DNA of 64,000 nt from Photobacterium iliopiscarium (GTDB lineage: Bacteria; Pseudomonadota; Gammaproteobacteria; Enterobacterales; Vibrionaceae), in assembly GCF_003026395.1 (NCBI RefSeq), contig NZ_PYOO01000002.1, positions 1 to 64,000 of the forward strand. The letters run 5' to 3'. Positions within the stretch are counted from its first letter, which is position 1, and each line of letters begins with the position of its first letter. Below, one piece after another: positions 8,676-16,810 of this stretch. The position numbers and the translations under genes are program-made. The notes under the pieces are model-generated. The model had not been told where the DNA came from, did not search any database, and worked only from the letters and a program-made list of their open reading frames with translations.

Positions 8676-9965
8676 TTACACAGACATAATATTAATAATT
8701 GTTTTATCAGTATTTTTCATACCTTCGGTCACCATTCGACCTATATTTCGAATCGTTGTTTCAACGTCATTTGCAATGATACCTTGAGCATGTGCTTCAT
8801 GATTATCAATGGCCATCAATGAACTCATGACGGCTGAACCCGTTGAACTTTTTACTTTCATTGCGCACGTCGATTTAGCACCATCACAGAACATACCAGT
8901 GGTATCACTAAGAGTATTTTGAATTGCAAAACAAATCTGTTCAAATGAACCACCTTGAAGGTAAGTCATCGCCATTGAAGCTGCTGAACTCGTTACCGCA
9001 CAACCACAAAATGGTGATAATGGCGGATAAAAAGATTTCATATAAATTGCACCTAAATGGCTCATAATCAATGCACGAGCGAGTTGTTCATCTGTTGATT
9101 TACAGTGCTCTGCGAAAACAACCACAGGCATAGATGCACAAATACCTTGATTACCACTTCCATAATTACTCATTGCAGGTAGTGTTGCCCCACCCATACG
9201 AGCATCAGAAGCTGCTGCTGAACACATAACCGCACGATTAGCGAGGCAAGCACCTATTACACCACTTTCAATATTTTTCTTATAAGTACGACCAACTTGC
9301 AAACCATATTTATTATTCAAACCTTCATTAGAAAGCGCAACAGTGAGTTCACGTGCTTTTAGAATAAACTCAATATCAGCAAAGTCGGCTTGTGTTGCAA
9401 ATTTATAAATACCCGCAATAGAAATATCAATATTATCACACACAGAAGCAGTTGATTTTTGTTGTTGCTCGCAGTCATTTAATGTCGTTGTATCATATAC
9501 AACCCTACCATTTAACGTCTTCTTAATAATTTGTGTATGACCACCACTGATTTCAACGGTCGCAATATTATTTCCCGCTTTAGCTTCTGCATAACAATAG
9601 ATAAACTCTTCAACGTCTTTTCGACCAACATGCACTTTACCAGCATCAATCAATTGTTGAGCTTTTTCAACATCATCAGACGTAATATTAACTAAAACCT
9701 CAAGACCACCATCAGGATTACCACCAATGGCTCCCACAGCAGAAGCAATAGGCAAACCAATTTTACCTGTACCCGGAACAAACACACCCATTGAGTTCTT
9801 AAATAAGTTGTCTGAAACCTTTACCGTTAACTCTTCAACTTCTTGACCCAATAATTGTGCAACAACTGCTGACGCATATGCTGCAGAAATAGGCTCAGTA
9901 CAACCAAATGCCGGCTTTACTACAGTATTAATGATTTTTGTATATTGCTTCCACTGTGTATTCAT
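8676..9965 (-). CDS. cyuA: L-cysteine desulfidase (UPF0597/CyuA family)
   Basis: A probable iron-sulfur enzyme of the YhaM/CyuA family that degrades L-cysteine to pyruvate, ammonia and sulfide through 2-aminoacrylate. Family signatures are [12 protein letters not shown] near the N-terminus, the glycine-rich [34 protein letters not shown] and [11 protein letters not shown]; the conserved Cys residues are candidate cluster ligands. The length of 429 aa is normal. AAGGATC lies 8 nt before the ATG. It is downstream of ridA with a 51-bp gap and the same strand, so the two are probably co-transcribed. Databases often label this family 'serine dehydratase alpha-like'. The substrate is inferred from E. 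coli CyuA. Confidence 0.87.
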   Translation of the reverse strand: MNTQWKQYTKIINTVVKPAFGCTEPISAAYASAVVAQLLGQEVEELTVKVSDNLFKNSMGVFVPGTGKIGLPIASAVGAIGGNPDGGLEVLVNITSDDVEKAQQLIDAGKVHVGRKDVEEFIYCYAEAKAGNNIATVEISGGHTQIIKKTLNGRVVYDTTTLNDCEQQQKSTASVCDNIDISIAGIYKFATQADFADIEFILKARELTVALSNEGLNNKYGLQVGRTYKKNIESGVIGACLANRAVMCSAAASDARMGGATLPAMSNYGSGNQGICASMPVVVFAEHCKSTDEQLARALIMSHLGAIYMKSFYPPLSPFCGCAVTSSAASMAMTYLQGGSFEQICFAIQNTLSDTTGMFCDGAKSTCAMKVKSSTGSAVMSSLMAIDNHEAHAQGIIANDVETTIRNIGRMVTEGMKNTDKTIINIMSV

Positions 9966-10016
9966 ATTGGTGATCCTTAGTACTACTCATTATTTTAGTT
10001 ATCGTTTAGATATTAA

Positions 10017-10397
10017 TTATTTACGGTATGCAATTGCCTCTATTTCTACCAATGCGCCCATTGGTAAATCCTTTACCGCAAAACAACTACGTGCAGGGCA
10101 TTCTGTTTTAAAAAACTGTGCATACACTTCATTAAAAGCGGCAAAATCACCAATATTCGCTAAATAACAGGTTGTCTTAACAACGGTATTTAGATCACCA
10201 CCACCCGCTTCAATCACCGAACGTAAATTAACAAGAGACTGGTATGATTGCTCAGCAACACCACCATCAACAATGCCACCTTTTTCTTTGCATACAGGTA
10301 ACTGACCTGATGTAAAAATTAAATTACCAAATACATTGCCGTGAGAATAAGGACCAATAGCATCAGGAGCTGTTTTTGACGTAATTACTTTTGACAT
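10017..10397 (-). CDS. ridA: RidA family enamine/imine deaminase
   Basis: Small trimeric RidA (YjgF/TdcF) protein, 126 aa, that hydrolyses reactive enamine/imine intermediates such as 2-aminoacrylate to the keto acid plus ammonia. The sequence carries the typical start (ITSKTAPDAIGPYSHG), SGQLPV, the arginine segment ECPARSCFAVKDLPMGALVEIEAIA and the usual length. A GAGAT ribosome site precedes the ATG by 8 nt. Being the first gene of a ridA-cyuA unit is meaningful, since CyuA chemistry passes through exactly the intermediate RidA removes. Another ridA elsewhere in the genome is likely; this may be a dedicated paralog. Confidence 0.92.
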   Translation of the reverse strand: MSKVITSKTAPDAIGPYSHGNVFGNLIFTSGQLPVCKEKGGIVDGGVAEQSYQSLVNLRSVIEAGGGDLNTVVKTTCYLANIGDFAAFNEVYAQFFKTECPARSCFAVKDLPMGALVEIEAIAYRK

Positions 10398-10726
10398 ATG
10401 TTTTATCTCTACAGTGGTTAAAATTCAAATTTATTTTAACAACCAAAATATATTAAACGCAAATTTATTTGCAATAATTAAATGGAATCATAAATTGCAT
10501 ATTTAGAATATAAATTACAAGTCATTATTTTATATGTAATTACTCATAGTGCCTATTCTGTTTATCTAACATGTATCACAATATATGACACTTCAGCTAA
10601 CTACCTTCATTTGCAAAAACAAATTTAATCAAATATATTTGCACAACAAAATAATGAAAAAATAACGCTGACTCATTTTATGCAATTATTTTTGATTTAT
10701 AAGCAATTATTAAAAGTAGGCTGATA
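10398..10726. promoter_or_regulatory. Divergent control region between ridA-cyuA and azlCD
   Basis: This 329-bp, very A+T-rich region between divergent operons repeatedly uses the motif ATTTGC or its complement. Inverted repeats are GCAAAT-TT-ATTTGC (10459-10472), ATTTG-N5-CAAAT (10609-10623) and the perfect palindrome CAAATATATTTG (10630-10641). These could be operator sites for one regulator serving both operons, for example an Lrp-type protein like CyuR/DecR. The regulator itself is not encoded nearby. Confidence 0.45.
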
Positions 10727-11512
10727 ATGAAAAAACAATTAATACAAGCGGGGCTAAAAGCAATCTTTCCTCTCTGCGTGGGAGCCTTTCCTTTCTCATT
10801 TATTGTAGGTGCTATTAGCATTAATGCTGGTATGTCGGTACTACAAAGTACCTTATGGTCATTAACTGTATTTGCAGGATCTGCACAAATGGTGGCTCTT
10901 GGCCTAATCCAATCGTCAACAGAAATCATTGTTATTTTTATCACGACGTTTGTTATTAATTTACGCCACATTCTTTATAGCGCTTCATTATCTGAATACG
11001 TAAAAGAGTACAACATGCCAACACGTATGCTGATGTCATATGGCTTAACAGATGAAGTCTATGCAGCAACGATTGGCGAAATGAAACAAGAAAAGCCTGG
11101 ACGACAATGGTTTTATCTCGCAGCAATGTTTGGTTTTTGGATCAATTGGGTTGTTGCTGATTTCTGTGGTGCCATGATTGGCTCTTCATTCCCACATATT
11201 GCAGATTACGGATTAGACTTTGCGATGGTTGCAGCATTTATTGCAATTGTAATACCACAAGTTAAAAAACGTGAATGTATTGTAGCTGCTGTTGTAGCAA
11301 CAGTAACTGGTATCTTATTGTCAGGTTTACCTTATTCATTAGGCCTTGTTATAGCAGCAGTTATTGGTGTTTATGCTGGTTACAGAATGGATCTTTCAAC
11401 AGAACAAATGGAAGGAAAAATTAAAGAAGAAACAAAAAAAGCCATTTTAAAAGAATTAGAACAAGAACAATACCAACGTACTCTTCCACCATCGGCCACC
11501 ACTAATCAATAA
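10727..11512 (+). CDS. azlC: AzlC family branched-chain amino acid exporter, large subunit
   Basis: Integral membrane subunit of an AzlCD/YgaZH-type exporter for branched-chain or related amino acids. About seven or eight helices occupy residues 10-220, with the family phrase TVFAGSAQMVALGLI and TFVINLRHILYSASLSEYVK. The C-terminal 40 residues form a charged, Lys/Glu-rich cytoplasmic tail that is unusually long for the family. It is 14 bp upstream of azlD, so they form an operon. It is divergent from ridA-cyuA. An efflux function paired with cysteine degradation suggests overflow protection, though this is inferred from context only. Confidence 0.9.
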   Translation: MKKQLIQAGLKAIFPLCVGAFPFSFIVGAISINAGMSVLQSTLWSLTVFAGSAQMVALGLIQSSTEIIVIFITTFVINLRHILYSASLSEYVKEYNMPTRMLMSYGLTDEVYAATIGEMKQEKPGRQWFYLAAMFGFWINWVVADFCGAMIGSSFPHIADYGLDFAMVAAFIAIVIPQVKKRECIVAAVVATVTGILLSGLPYSLGLVIAAVIGVYAGYRMDLSTEQMEGKIKEETKKAILKELEQEQYQRTLPPSATTNQ

Positions 11513-11526
11513 TAAGGATCGTCACC

Positions 11527-11910
11527 ATGCATACTCATCCACATATGACTTTAGACAATGATTATGTTCTTTATTTAACATTAGCCATGATTGCCGCTAC
11601 TTTTATTATTCGTTTTGCAGTCATTGGTATGGCCGGTCGTTTTACAATGTCAGAGCGATTTAAAAAAACATTACGTTTCGTGCCCGTTACTGTTTTACCC
11701 GCTATTATTGCCATTGAAATTTTAGGAAAAGGTTCGAATTTTGCATTCAACCTAGAAAATCCAAAAGTCTTAGCGGCTATTGTTTGTACTATTATTAGTC
11801 TACGGTTTGGTCTTATTTGGGTTGTTATTGGTGGTTTAGCCTCATTAATTTTATTTCAAACTTACCTTGATCCTATTATTGCATTTATTCATCATTTAAC
11901 ATGTTGTTAG
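11527..11910 (+). CDS. azlD: AzlD family exporter, small subunit
   Basis: Small membrane protein (127 aa, about four helices) that forms the AzlCD exporter with the gene upstream. The conserved N-terminal helix has TFIIRFAVIGMAGRFTMSERFKKTLRFVPVTVLPAIIAIEIL, the hallmark of the family. AAGGATC lies 7 nt before the ATG and the gap to azlC is 14 bp. The N-terminus starts with a short His-containing stretch (MHTHPHM). A terminator hairpin follows. Confidence 0.9.
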   Translation: MHTHPHMTLDNDYVLYLTLAMIAATFIIRFAVIGMAGRFTMSERFKKTLRFVPVTVLPAIIAIEILGKGSNFAFNLENPKVLAAIVCTIISLRFGLIWVVIGGLASLILFQTYLDPIIAFIHHLTCC

Positions 11911-11943
11911 ATAAAATTATTATAAAAACAAACATGTAATACT

Positions 11944-11967
11944 ACCGAGCTTAATTGCTCGGTTTAT
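11944..11967. terminator. Hairpin after azlD
   Basis: Stem ACCGAGC / GCTCGGT with a six-base loop (11944-11963), followed by a short T-rich stretch. It lies between convergent azlD and the DMT transporter. The T-tract is modest. Confidence 0.7.
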
Positions 11968-11990
11968 GATTATTCTATAGTAATAAGTCA

Positions 11991-12833
11991 TTATCGGTAT
12001 TTTTTCAACGAAGCAAATATTGCTGCTGTTATGATAAATAAAATACCGAACAATGTTGTCACTGTTGGCTTTTCAGCAAATAAAATCCATACAAACATAA
12101 TCGCATAAACAGGCTCTAAAGTGATGATCATTGAAACTGTTTTTGCTTTTAACCCTTGTAATGAAAAAACCAATAATGTTTGTGCAATCGCAGTTGAAAA
12201 TACGCCTAAAATAACCATCAGTAACATATCGATTGGCTGTAATGTGAACATCCCTGTAATGCCAAAAGGTAGTGACAATAAAACGCACCCAAGACATTGT
12301 GCAAATGCTGACTGCAATGGATGAATGTTAAGACTAATACTTCGATTAAAAATAATAAATAGAGCATTCGTAATCGCTGCCAAAATCCCCCACACTAAAC
12401 CAAGATTATTTATATCAAACGAAAAATGAGGTGTAATAATAATTAAACCGATCGCAATAAAAATACAAATAAGTACATCCATTGGACCAATTTTTTTTCC
12501 CATAAACACCGATTCAATTAATATTATAAATAATGGAAAACATGCAAAACCCAACGTTCCAACAGCGACACCCCCTTTTTTCACGCCCATAAAAAAACAA
12601 AACCAATGTATTGCTAATAATGAACCATTTAAAATAAGTTTAAAAATTTCGCTTCTTGTCGCTGTCGGAAAAAAGGATTGGTGATCTAATTTCAATAATA
12701 TAATAAGTGTTATTACAGCTAACAAACTACGACCAAATACAATAGTCATTACACTAACGTTAAGTTGCTCACCAATCACAGCAGATAATCCAAAGAGAAT
12801 CGCGGTGATTTGTATAGATAAGTAATATTTCAT
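11991..12833 (-). CDS. EamA/DMT family metabolite transporter
   Basis: Ten-helix drug/metabolite transporter (RhaT/YdcZ-like superfamily), 280 aa, built from two EamA repeats (about 5-135 and 145-278). The second repeat ends ITLEPVYAIMFVWILFAEKPTVTTLFGILFII, the typical family C-terminus. The start is taken as ATG 12833, preceded by AAGATTG; an upstream in-frame TTG is less likely. The substrate is unknown; the family exports amino acids, nucleosides or cofactors. It stands alone. Confidence 0.87.
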   Translation of the reverse strand: MKYYLSIQITAILFGLSAVIGEQLNVSVMTIVFGRSLLAVITLIILLKLDHQSFFPTATRSEIFKLILNGSLLAIHWFCFFMGVKKGGVAVGTLGFACFPLFIILIESVFMGKKIGPMDVLICIFIAIGLIIITPHFSFDINNLGLVWGILAAITNALFIIFNRSISLNIHPLQSAFAQCLGCVLLSLPFGITGMFTLQPIDMLLMVILGVFSTAIAQTLLVFSLQGLKAKTVSMIITLEPVYAIMFVWILFAEKPTVTTLFGILFIITAAIFASLKKYR

Positions 12834-12917
12834 AAATTCAATCTTAAAATAGTGCAATAATTATTATATTTTGTAAAAAATAAGGCTCACAATAACCGCT
12901 AGTGATTAAGTTACATA

Positions 12918-13346
12918 TTATTCAGTATCAACAATTGGCTTGGGTAATACCGCATCACTACTATCCATAGGACGCAAATAGTTTTCCCACACAGTTAATG
13001 TCCGTTGTTGGGTTAATGCTAACTTACAAGATAAAGCCATTACTCCGCGTATAGTACCTTGTTGCCACTGTGTATACACCGCACTACATTCAGCCTTTTG
13101 ATATTGTATCCATCGTGTCTGTGCTGTTTGTATTGCATTAACCAAGGCTTGATCTGTACTATTTTGTTGAATACTTTGCTTTAAATAGTGTTGCAATTGT
13201 TGATCAGCAGCATCCAGTTTATCTTCGGCACATTGATTCATTTCAAGAGTAGAATAAGCCTCACTACAATCGATTGTTGATGCTTGCGTTATTGTCGCTA
13301 TTGAACCAGAAATTAATAATGCACTCACTATCCATAATTTTTTCAT
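12918..13346 (-). CDS. LprI-like (DUF1311) periplasmic protein
   Basis: Secreted 142-aa protein with a signal peptide (cleavage near TQA, residue 22). The mature part begins with IDCSEAYSTLEMNQCAEDKLDAADQQL, the DUF1311/LprI pattern with paired cysteines (CSEA, QCA) and a conserved RTLTVWENYL tail. Family members include mycobacterial LprI, a lysozyme inhibitor; most bacterial members have no proven role. The remaining cysteines (about residues 82 and 100) probably make disulfides in the periplasm. Single gene, with the ATG preceded by AGAAGAT. Confidence 0.82.
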   Translation of the reverse strand: MKKLWIVSALLISGSIATITQASTIDCSEAYSTLEMNQCAEDKLDAADQQLQHYLKQSIQQNSTDQALVNAIQTAQTRWIQYQKAECSAVYTQWQQGTIRGVMALSCKLALTQQRTLTVWENYLRPMDSSDAVLPKPIVDTE

Positions 13347-13513
13347 TTTTATCTTCTCTATTTTCTAATTATTATTAGTCTATTTTAAAGCTATCTCTTT
13401 ATATTAATAAGACTAATAGCACTAAATCATGACTCTTTTGCAAATTTAATAAATTATTTAACTAAAATGTAGATTTTATATTCTCACATGCGAGCTATAA
13501 TGGTGATGGAAGT

Positions 13514-13593
13514 GGCCTAATAGGCGATTAACCCTATTTGGCGGACTTATTTATCGATTCTCATCATAAATTCGCCTATTTTATTGCTAGGAG
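13514..13593 (+). promoter_or_regulatory. 5' leader with two mutually exclusive hairpins
   Basis: The segment AATAGGCGA (13519-13527) can pair with TCGCCTATT (13572-13580; 9 bp perfect), next to the ribosome site TAGGAG at 13588. Its first part AATAGG can instead pair with CCTATT (13533-13538) as a local 6-bp hairpin. The two pairings share bases and exclude each other, as in translational switches. A GCC/GGC inverted repeat (13514-13524) overlaps the same spot. No known riboswitch class is recognised. Confidence 0.4.
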
Positions 13594-13598
13594 TTTTA

Positions 13599-14906
13599 AT
13601 GAGTATCGCAATCCTTATTTTCTTGGTTATCCTGAATGGCTGGTTTGCCATGTCAGAAATAGCCCTTGTTACATCACGTAAAAATCGTCTTCAAGTACTA
13701 GCAGATGAAGGTAATACTGCCGCTATCACTGCATTAAAATTAGCCAATAAACCCACAACGTTTCTATCTACTATTCAAATTGGCATTACCATTATCGGTA
13801 TTTTAAATGGTGTTATCGGTGAAGCCGCTTTAGCCGGGCCAATCACTTCATGGTTGAGCTCTTTAGGTGTTCAAGCACACACAGCGTCCGTCTCTGCAAC
13901 GATTATTGCTGTGGTTATTATTACATATTTCTCTATTGTTATTGGTGAGTTAATACCAAAACGCTATGCACAAGTTAATGCTGAACCCTTAGCATTACGT
14001 GTTGCTCGACCCATTGCTTTTTTATCCATCATCTCGCGACCTTTTATTATTTTATTAGCCGGATCAACAGAGTTATTCTTACGTCTATTTAGTAAAAGCA
14101 CCACCAACAGTACCCATTTAACCGAAGAAGACATCAAAGCCATTATTACGGAAGGCTCTCAAACCGGTATTATTCATCAACAAGAGCATACGATGGTACG
14201 TAATGTTTTCCATTTTGATGATCGTAAAATTTCATCAATGATGACACCTCGTAATGCCATTAGTTACCTAGATCTTGATCATAGCGTTGAAAGCTATCAG
14301 AAAAAACTACTGGCGAGTCCATTTTCATGTTTACCCGTTTGTAATCACACTATTGATGATATTAAAGGTACGATAACAGCCAAACAATTATTAAAATTTA
14401 AACTTGATAATAATAGTGAAACCCCAAAAAACATTATTGACTACATTACTCAACCGATCTTTATCCCAGAAACATGGACAGGTACCGACCTGTTAGATAT
14501 GTTTCAAGATTCAGGTACAAGAATAGCCTTTGTCGTTGATGAATATGGTGATATTCAAGGTATTGTCACACCACGAGATGTATTAGAAGCGCTAACAGGT
14601 AAATTTAATTCTCAAGATCCTACTAATGTATGGTCCCAAAAAATAACAGACAATAATTGGCATCTTGACGGGCTGGTTCCAATCACTGTTGTAAAAGATT
14701 TATTAGATTTAAAAAAATTACCGGATGAAGATCAAAACGGCTATCAAACATTAAATGGCATGTTAATGTGGATTAAAGGCGGATTACCCAAAAATGGTGA
14801 CATTATTGATTGGCAGCGGTGGCGTTTTGAAATTCTAGCCATTGAGCATAACCGCATTGAAAAAGTAAATGTCTATCCACGATCATCAACTAAGCAAAAA
14901 AAATAA
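13599..14906 (+). CDS. CNNM/CorC family membrane protein with CBS domains
   Basis: A member of the DUF21-CBS-CorC_HlyC family (hemolysin C, CorB/C, YtfL/PaeA relatives), 435 aa. The DUF21 membrane domain (about 1-170, four helices) holds GWFAMSEIALVTSRKNRL and the GELIPKRYAQ segment. A pair of CBS domains (about 195-320) follows, with MTPRNAISYL and GDIQGIVTPRDVLEALTG, and a CorC_HlyC domain (about 345-425). Members are linked to Mg2+/Co2+ or polyamine efflux; the substrate is not assignable. The start is ATG 13599 with TAGGAG 6 nt upstream; the longer TTG start would swallow the ribosome site. Its leader may be structured. Confidence 0.9.
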   Translation: MSIAILIFLVILNGWFAMSEIALVTSRKNRLQVLADEGNTAAITALKLANKPTTFLSTIQIGITIIGILNGVIGEAALAGPITSWLSSLGVQAHTASVSATIIAVVIITYFSIVIGELIPKRYAQVNAEPLALRVARPIAFLSIISRPFIILLAGSTELFLRLFSKSTTNSTHLTEEDIKAIITEGSQTGIIHQQEHTMVRNVFHFDDRKISSMMTPRNAISYLDLDHSVESYQKKLLASPFSCLPVCNHTIDDIKGTITAKQLLKFKLDNNSETPKNIIDYITQPIFIPETWTGTDLLDMFQDSGTRIAFVVDEYGDIQGIVTPRDVLEALTGKFNSQDPTNVWSQKITDNNWHLDGLVPITVVKDLLDLKKLPDEDQNGYQTLNGMLMWIKGGLPKNGDIIDWQRWRFEILAIEHNRIEKVNVYPRSSTKQKK

Positions 14907-14914
14907 CAGCCATT

Positions 14915-14948
14915 AATGAGTATCTGCTCTCAACGGCAGATACTCATT
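14915..14948. terminator. 13-bp hairpin between convergent genes
   Basis: A perfect 13-bp stem (14915-14927 with 14936-14948) and an 8-nt loop. No T run follows directly on the plus strand. Read on the minus strand a run of T follows about 10 nt later. It is probably a shared terminator or an mRNA 3'-end stabiliser for the two convergent genes. Confidence 0.65.
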
Positions 14949-14957
14949 ACAATAGTG

Positions 14958-15461
14958 TTATTTTACTCGAGACCACGCGTCACGCCAATGCTGCGTCTTA
15001 CCAGGAGCATACCCGGCCAATTCACACCACGGTGTTGCTGGCCAATTACGGCAGCGGTAAACATTACCATTAGGCATCCGCACTCTATCGCCCGCACTGT
15101 ATTTAAACCCTTCACGATAACGCGTAACTTTAAAATTATTAGGCTTAGTATAATCATTGTCATTGTAGTCGTTATCGTCATAATTATTATCATTGCCATT
15201 AAGACGAACTAACTTCCATGGACCTGATTTATTATTACGTTGAGGACGATCACCTTGAGTCCACCATTTGGCGACCCACAGTCGTCCAACATAACGTACG
15301 CTATCACCTTTGTTATATACAGACTCATTATTCCATGTCTGCAATCCTGATTGCCCACTCGGTAAGATCGTCGGACGATCATTTGCGAGTGCTACTGATG
15401 AAACAGTACTCAGTGATAATGTGCTTAGTACACACATAACAAGCAATGCGCTTTTTTTCAT
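14958..15461 (-). CDS. Secreted two-domain chitin-binding protein (CBM5/12 + CBM73-like)
   Basis: Secreted protein of 167 aa with a signal peptide (cleavage near ALA, residue 26) and no catalytic domain. Domain 1 (about 38-85) has the CBM5/12 pattern with WNNESVYNKGDSVRYVGRLW and AKWWTQGDRP. A low-complexity Asn/Asp/Tyr linker follows (about 88-108). Domain 2 (about 112-167) matches the C-terminal chitin-binding module seen in GbpA-type proteins (FKYSAGDRV, VYRCRNWP, WCELAGYAPG, DAW). Both domains bind chitin in relatives. It probably helps attachment to chitin or presents it to enzymes. The absence of an LPMO or glycosidase domain is notable. Confidence 0.82.
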   Translation of the reverse strand: MKKSALLVMCVLSTLSLSTVSSVALANDRPTILPSGQSGLQTWNNESVYNKGDSVRYVGRLWVAKWWTQGDRPQRNNKSGPWKLVRLNGNDNNYDDNDYNDNDYTKPNNFKVTRYREGFKYSAGDRVRMPNGNVYRCRNWPATPWCELAGYAPGKTQHWRDAWSRVK

Positions 15462-15483
15462 AATAATAGTAATCCCTACTTAC

Positions 15484-15512
15484 AATAAAAAAAATATGGT
15501 GAAATAATCACC
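15484..15512 (-). terminator. Hairpin with T run downstream of the lipoprotein gene
   Basis: Stem GGTGA / TCACC (15498-15512); on the minus strand it is followed by ATA and eight T residues. It lies about 75 bp after the 15589 stop and about 20 bp before the start of the chitin-binding gene, so it should end the lipoprotein transcript. Confidence 0.7.
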
Positions 15513-15588
15513 TTTTGTGTTTTATAAATTATAATCGATACTGATAAATAATTAGCACACAATATTGTAAGTAAGCGTATCTAAACGA

Positions 15589-15870
15589 TTAATAACCGCC
15601 CGTTTTACTGTATTCAGCTTCTGCAAATTTCTTACCTTCAGCAGCCGCTGCTTGGCAAGCTTGTGGATCAACATCACCACGGTTAACCACATAATGGGTT
15701 AATTGCTGTGCTTTTTGAGTACGATTAAAAAACTCATGATAACCAATATTTCGGCATAATTCCCAAGATGAGACGCCCGCAGCATTCTCAACAGTATAAC
15801 TATTTGATGGTGTTCCAGCACATCCAGTGACGGCAACAGTCATCACCGCTGCTATTATCATCTTTTTCAT
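15589..15870 (-). CDS. Small putative lipoprotein, 93 aa
   Basis: Small envelope protein with a lipoprotein signal (MKKMIIAAVMTVAVTGC; lipobox VTGC, Cys about residue 17). The start is set at ATG 15870 because AGAGGG lies 8 nt upstream, giving a shorter N-terminus than the longest frame. The mature part of about 75 residues has two cysteines (SWELCRN and PQACQ) and an Ala/Glu-rich C-terminus. I recognise no function. It lies alone between the chitin-binding gene and the CxxC gene, on the minus strand. Confidence 0.72.
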   Translation of the reverse strand: MKKMIIAAVMTVAVTGCAGTPSNSYTVENAAGVSSWELCRNIGYHEFFNRTQKAQQLTHYVVNRGDVDPQACQAAAAEGKKFAEAEYSKTGGY

Positions 15871-16160
15871 ATATATCCCTCTTAAGCTATACATCAACGA
15901 TAATACTATATCTATGATGCTAAAAGATTATTAATCATACGCTGCTATCTTAGACTACAGCTTAACACTATAACAACTGAATCTATTTTCATCCTTTGAC
16001 TGCCACTCAAATAAGATAATAAAACCACGCTTTGAATGTCTTTTTAGGTTAAATATTATAACTAACCACAGAATAAAAATTTTACATTTACGCTAGTAAT
16101 TAAACGCAAATTAGCATAAGTTGCGAAGCAATATTAATACCGTGATCAGGATACTTTTTC

Positions 16161-16532
16161 ATGAACAATTTTCAGAGCTATTCTCAGCTCCTTCCTTGCT
16201 TTGATTGTCGTAAAAATACTGCTGAAGCAGATTTAGGTTGGTTAACACCAGCAATGTACGATAGCGTTCAACAGCAAATTACAGCAATTATCACGGGTGA
16301 AACGGCTTTTGGCGATGATCTTATCGCGATAGTTACTTGTAACCAAGAAGAAGCACGTGACTACTTATTATTAAATGCATTTGGTTACACTGAAGATGAA
16401 TTAGCATCAAACGGCATTGATGCTGATGATCTTAAAGATATTGAACAAGAAATCACAGCAAATACGACTGCACTAGGTCAAGTGACTTTTGAGCACGAAA
16501 TCGCATTGCAAGCTTGTAGTGCTTGTGAGTAA
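16161..16532 (+). CDS. Uncharacterised CxxC-pair protein (paralog 1)
   Basis: I do not recognise a named family. Protein of 123 aa with two CxxC pairs, PCFDC near the N-terminus (about residues 13-16) and CSAC at the extreme C-terminus, plus one Cys between (TCNQEEA). The conserved core is DLGWLTPAM, NQEEARDYLLLN, IEQEIT and FEHEIALQ. The layout suggests one metal (zinc) or a thiol site made from the two ends of the chain. A clear paralog lies at 18067 on the opposite strand, sharing NFQ, PCF-C, DLGWLTP, EA-D-LLLN, HEI-LQ-C--C. It is cytoplasmic, with no signal. A strong terminator follows. The function is unknown. Confidence 0.78.
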   Translation: MNNFQSYSQLLPCFDCRKNTAEADLGWLTPAMYDSVQQQITAIITGETAFGDDLIAIVTCNQEEARDYLLLNAFGYTEDELASNGIDADDLKDIEQEITANTTALGQVTFEHEIALQACSACE

Positions 16533-16557
16533 TCACCCGTTATAACGTTAAACAATA

Positions 16558-16586
16558 AAGCTGTTAGCCTTGCTAGCAGCTTTTTT
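16558..16586 (+). terminator. Rho-independent terminator after CxxC paralog 1
   Basis: Stem AAGCTGTTAG / CTAGCAGCTT (one G-T pair) with a 5-base loop, then TTTTTT (16581-16586). Confidence 0.93.
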
Positions 16587-16723
16587 ATATCGTAATCATA
16601 TATCACAAAAAATGACACGGATAATCATCCACAATCTATTCACCGCACGTTTGAGCATTAAAGACATCATTAAAAAATCAGCTAATATCAAGCCAACCAA
16701 TAACACTACGACATGCTAATAGT

Positions 16724-16764
16724 AGATTCCCTATCTCGTTCGTAACCTCACTGTAGGGAATGAC
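16724..16764. repeat. Palindromic repeat-like hairpin
   Basis: Inverted arms ATTCCCTA (16726-16733) and TAGGGAAT (16754-16761) with a 20-nt interior containing CTCGTTCGTAACCTCACTG. It looks like a dispersed small palindromic repeat, standing alone and unlike the local A+T-rich background. Whether it is multicopy cannot be seen from one window. Confidence 0.4.
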
Positions 16765-16810
16765 GCGTGGTTAGTTTGGATATTCAATGTAGAAACATAG
16801 TTCTTAATGT

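Noticed and set aside
14963..15212. Open frames in the other frames of the chitin-binding gene
   Set aside because: They are created by the low-complexity Asn/Asp linker codons and show isoleucine-threonine runs, so they are shadows of the real gene.
15462..15588. c-di-GMP riboswitch upstream of the chitin-binding gene, as in Vibrio gbpA
   Set aside because: The leader is short and contains only a terminator-like hairpin; no conserved GEMM core is visible.
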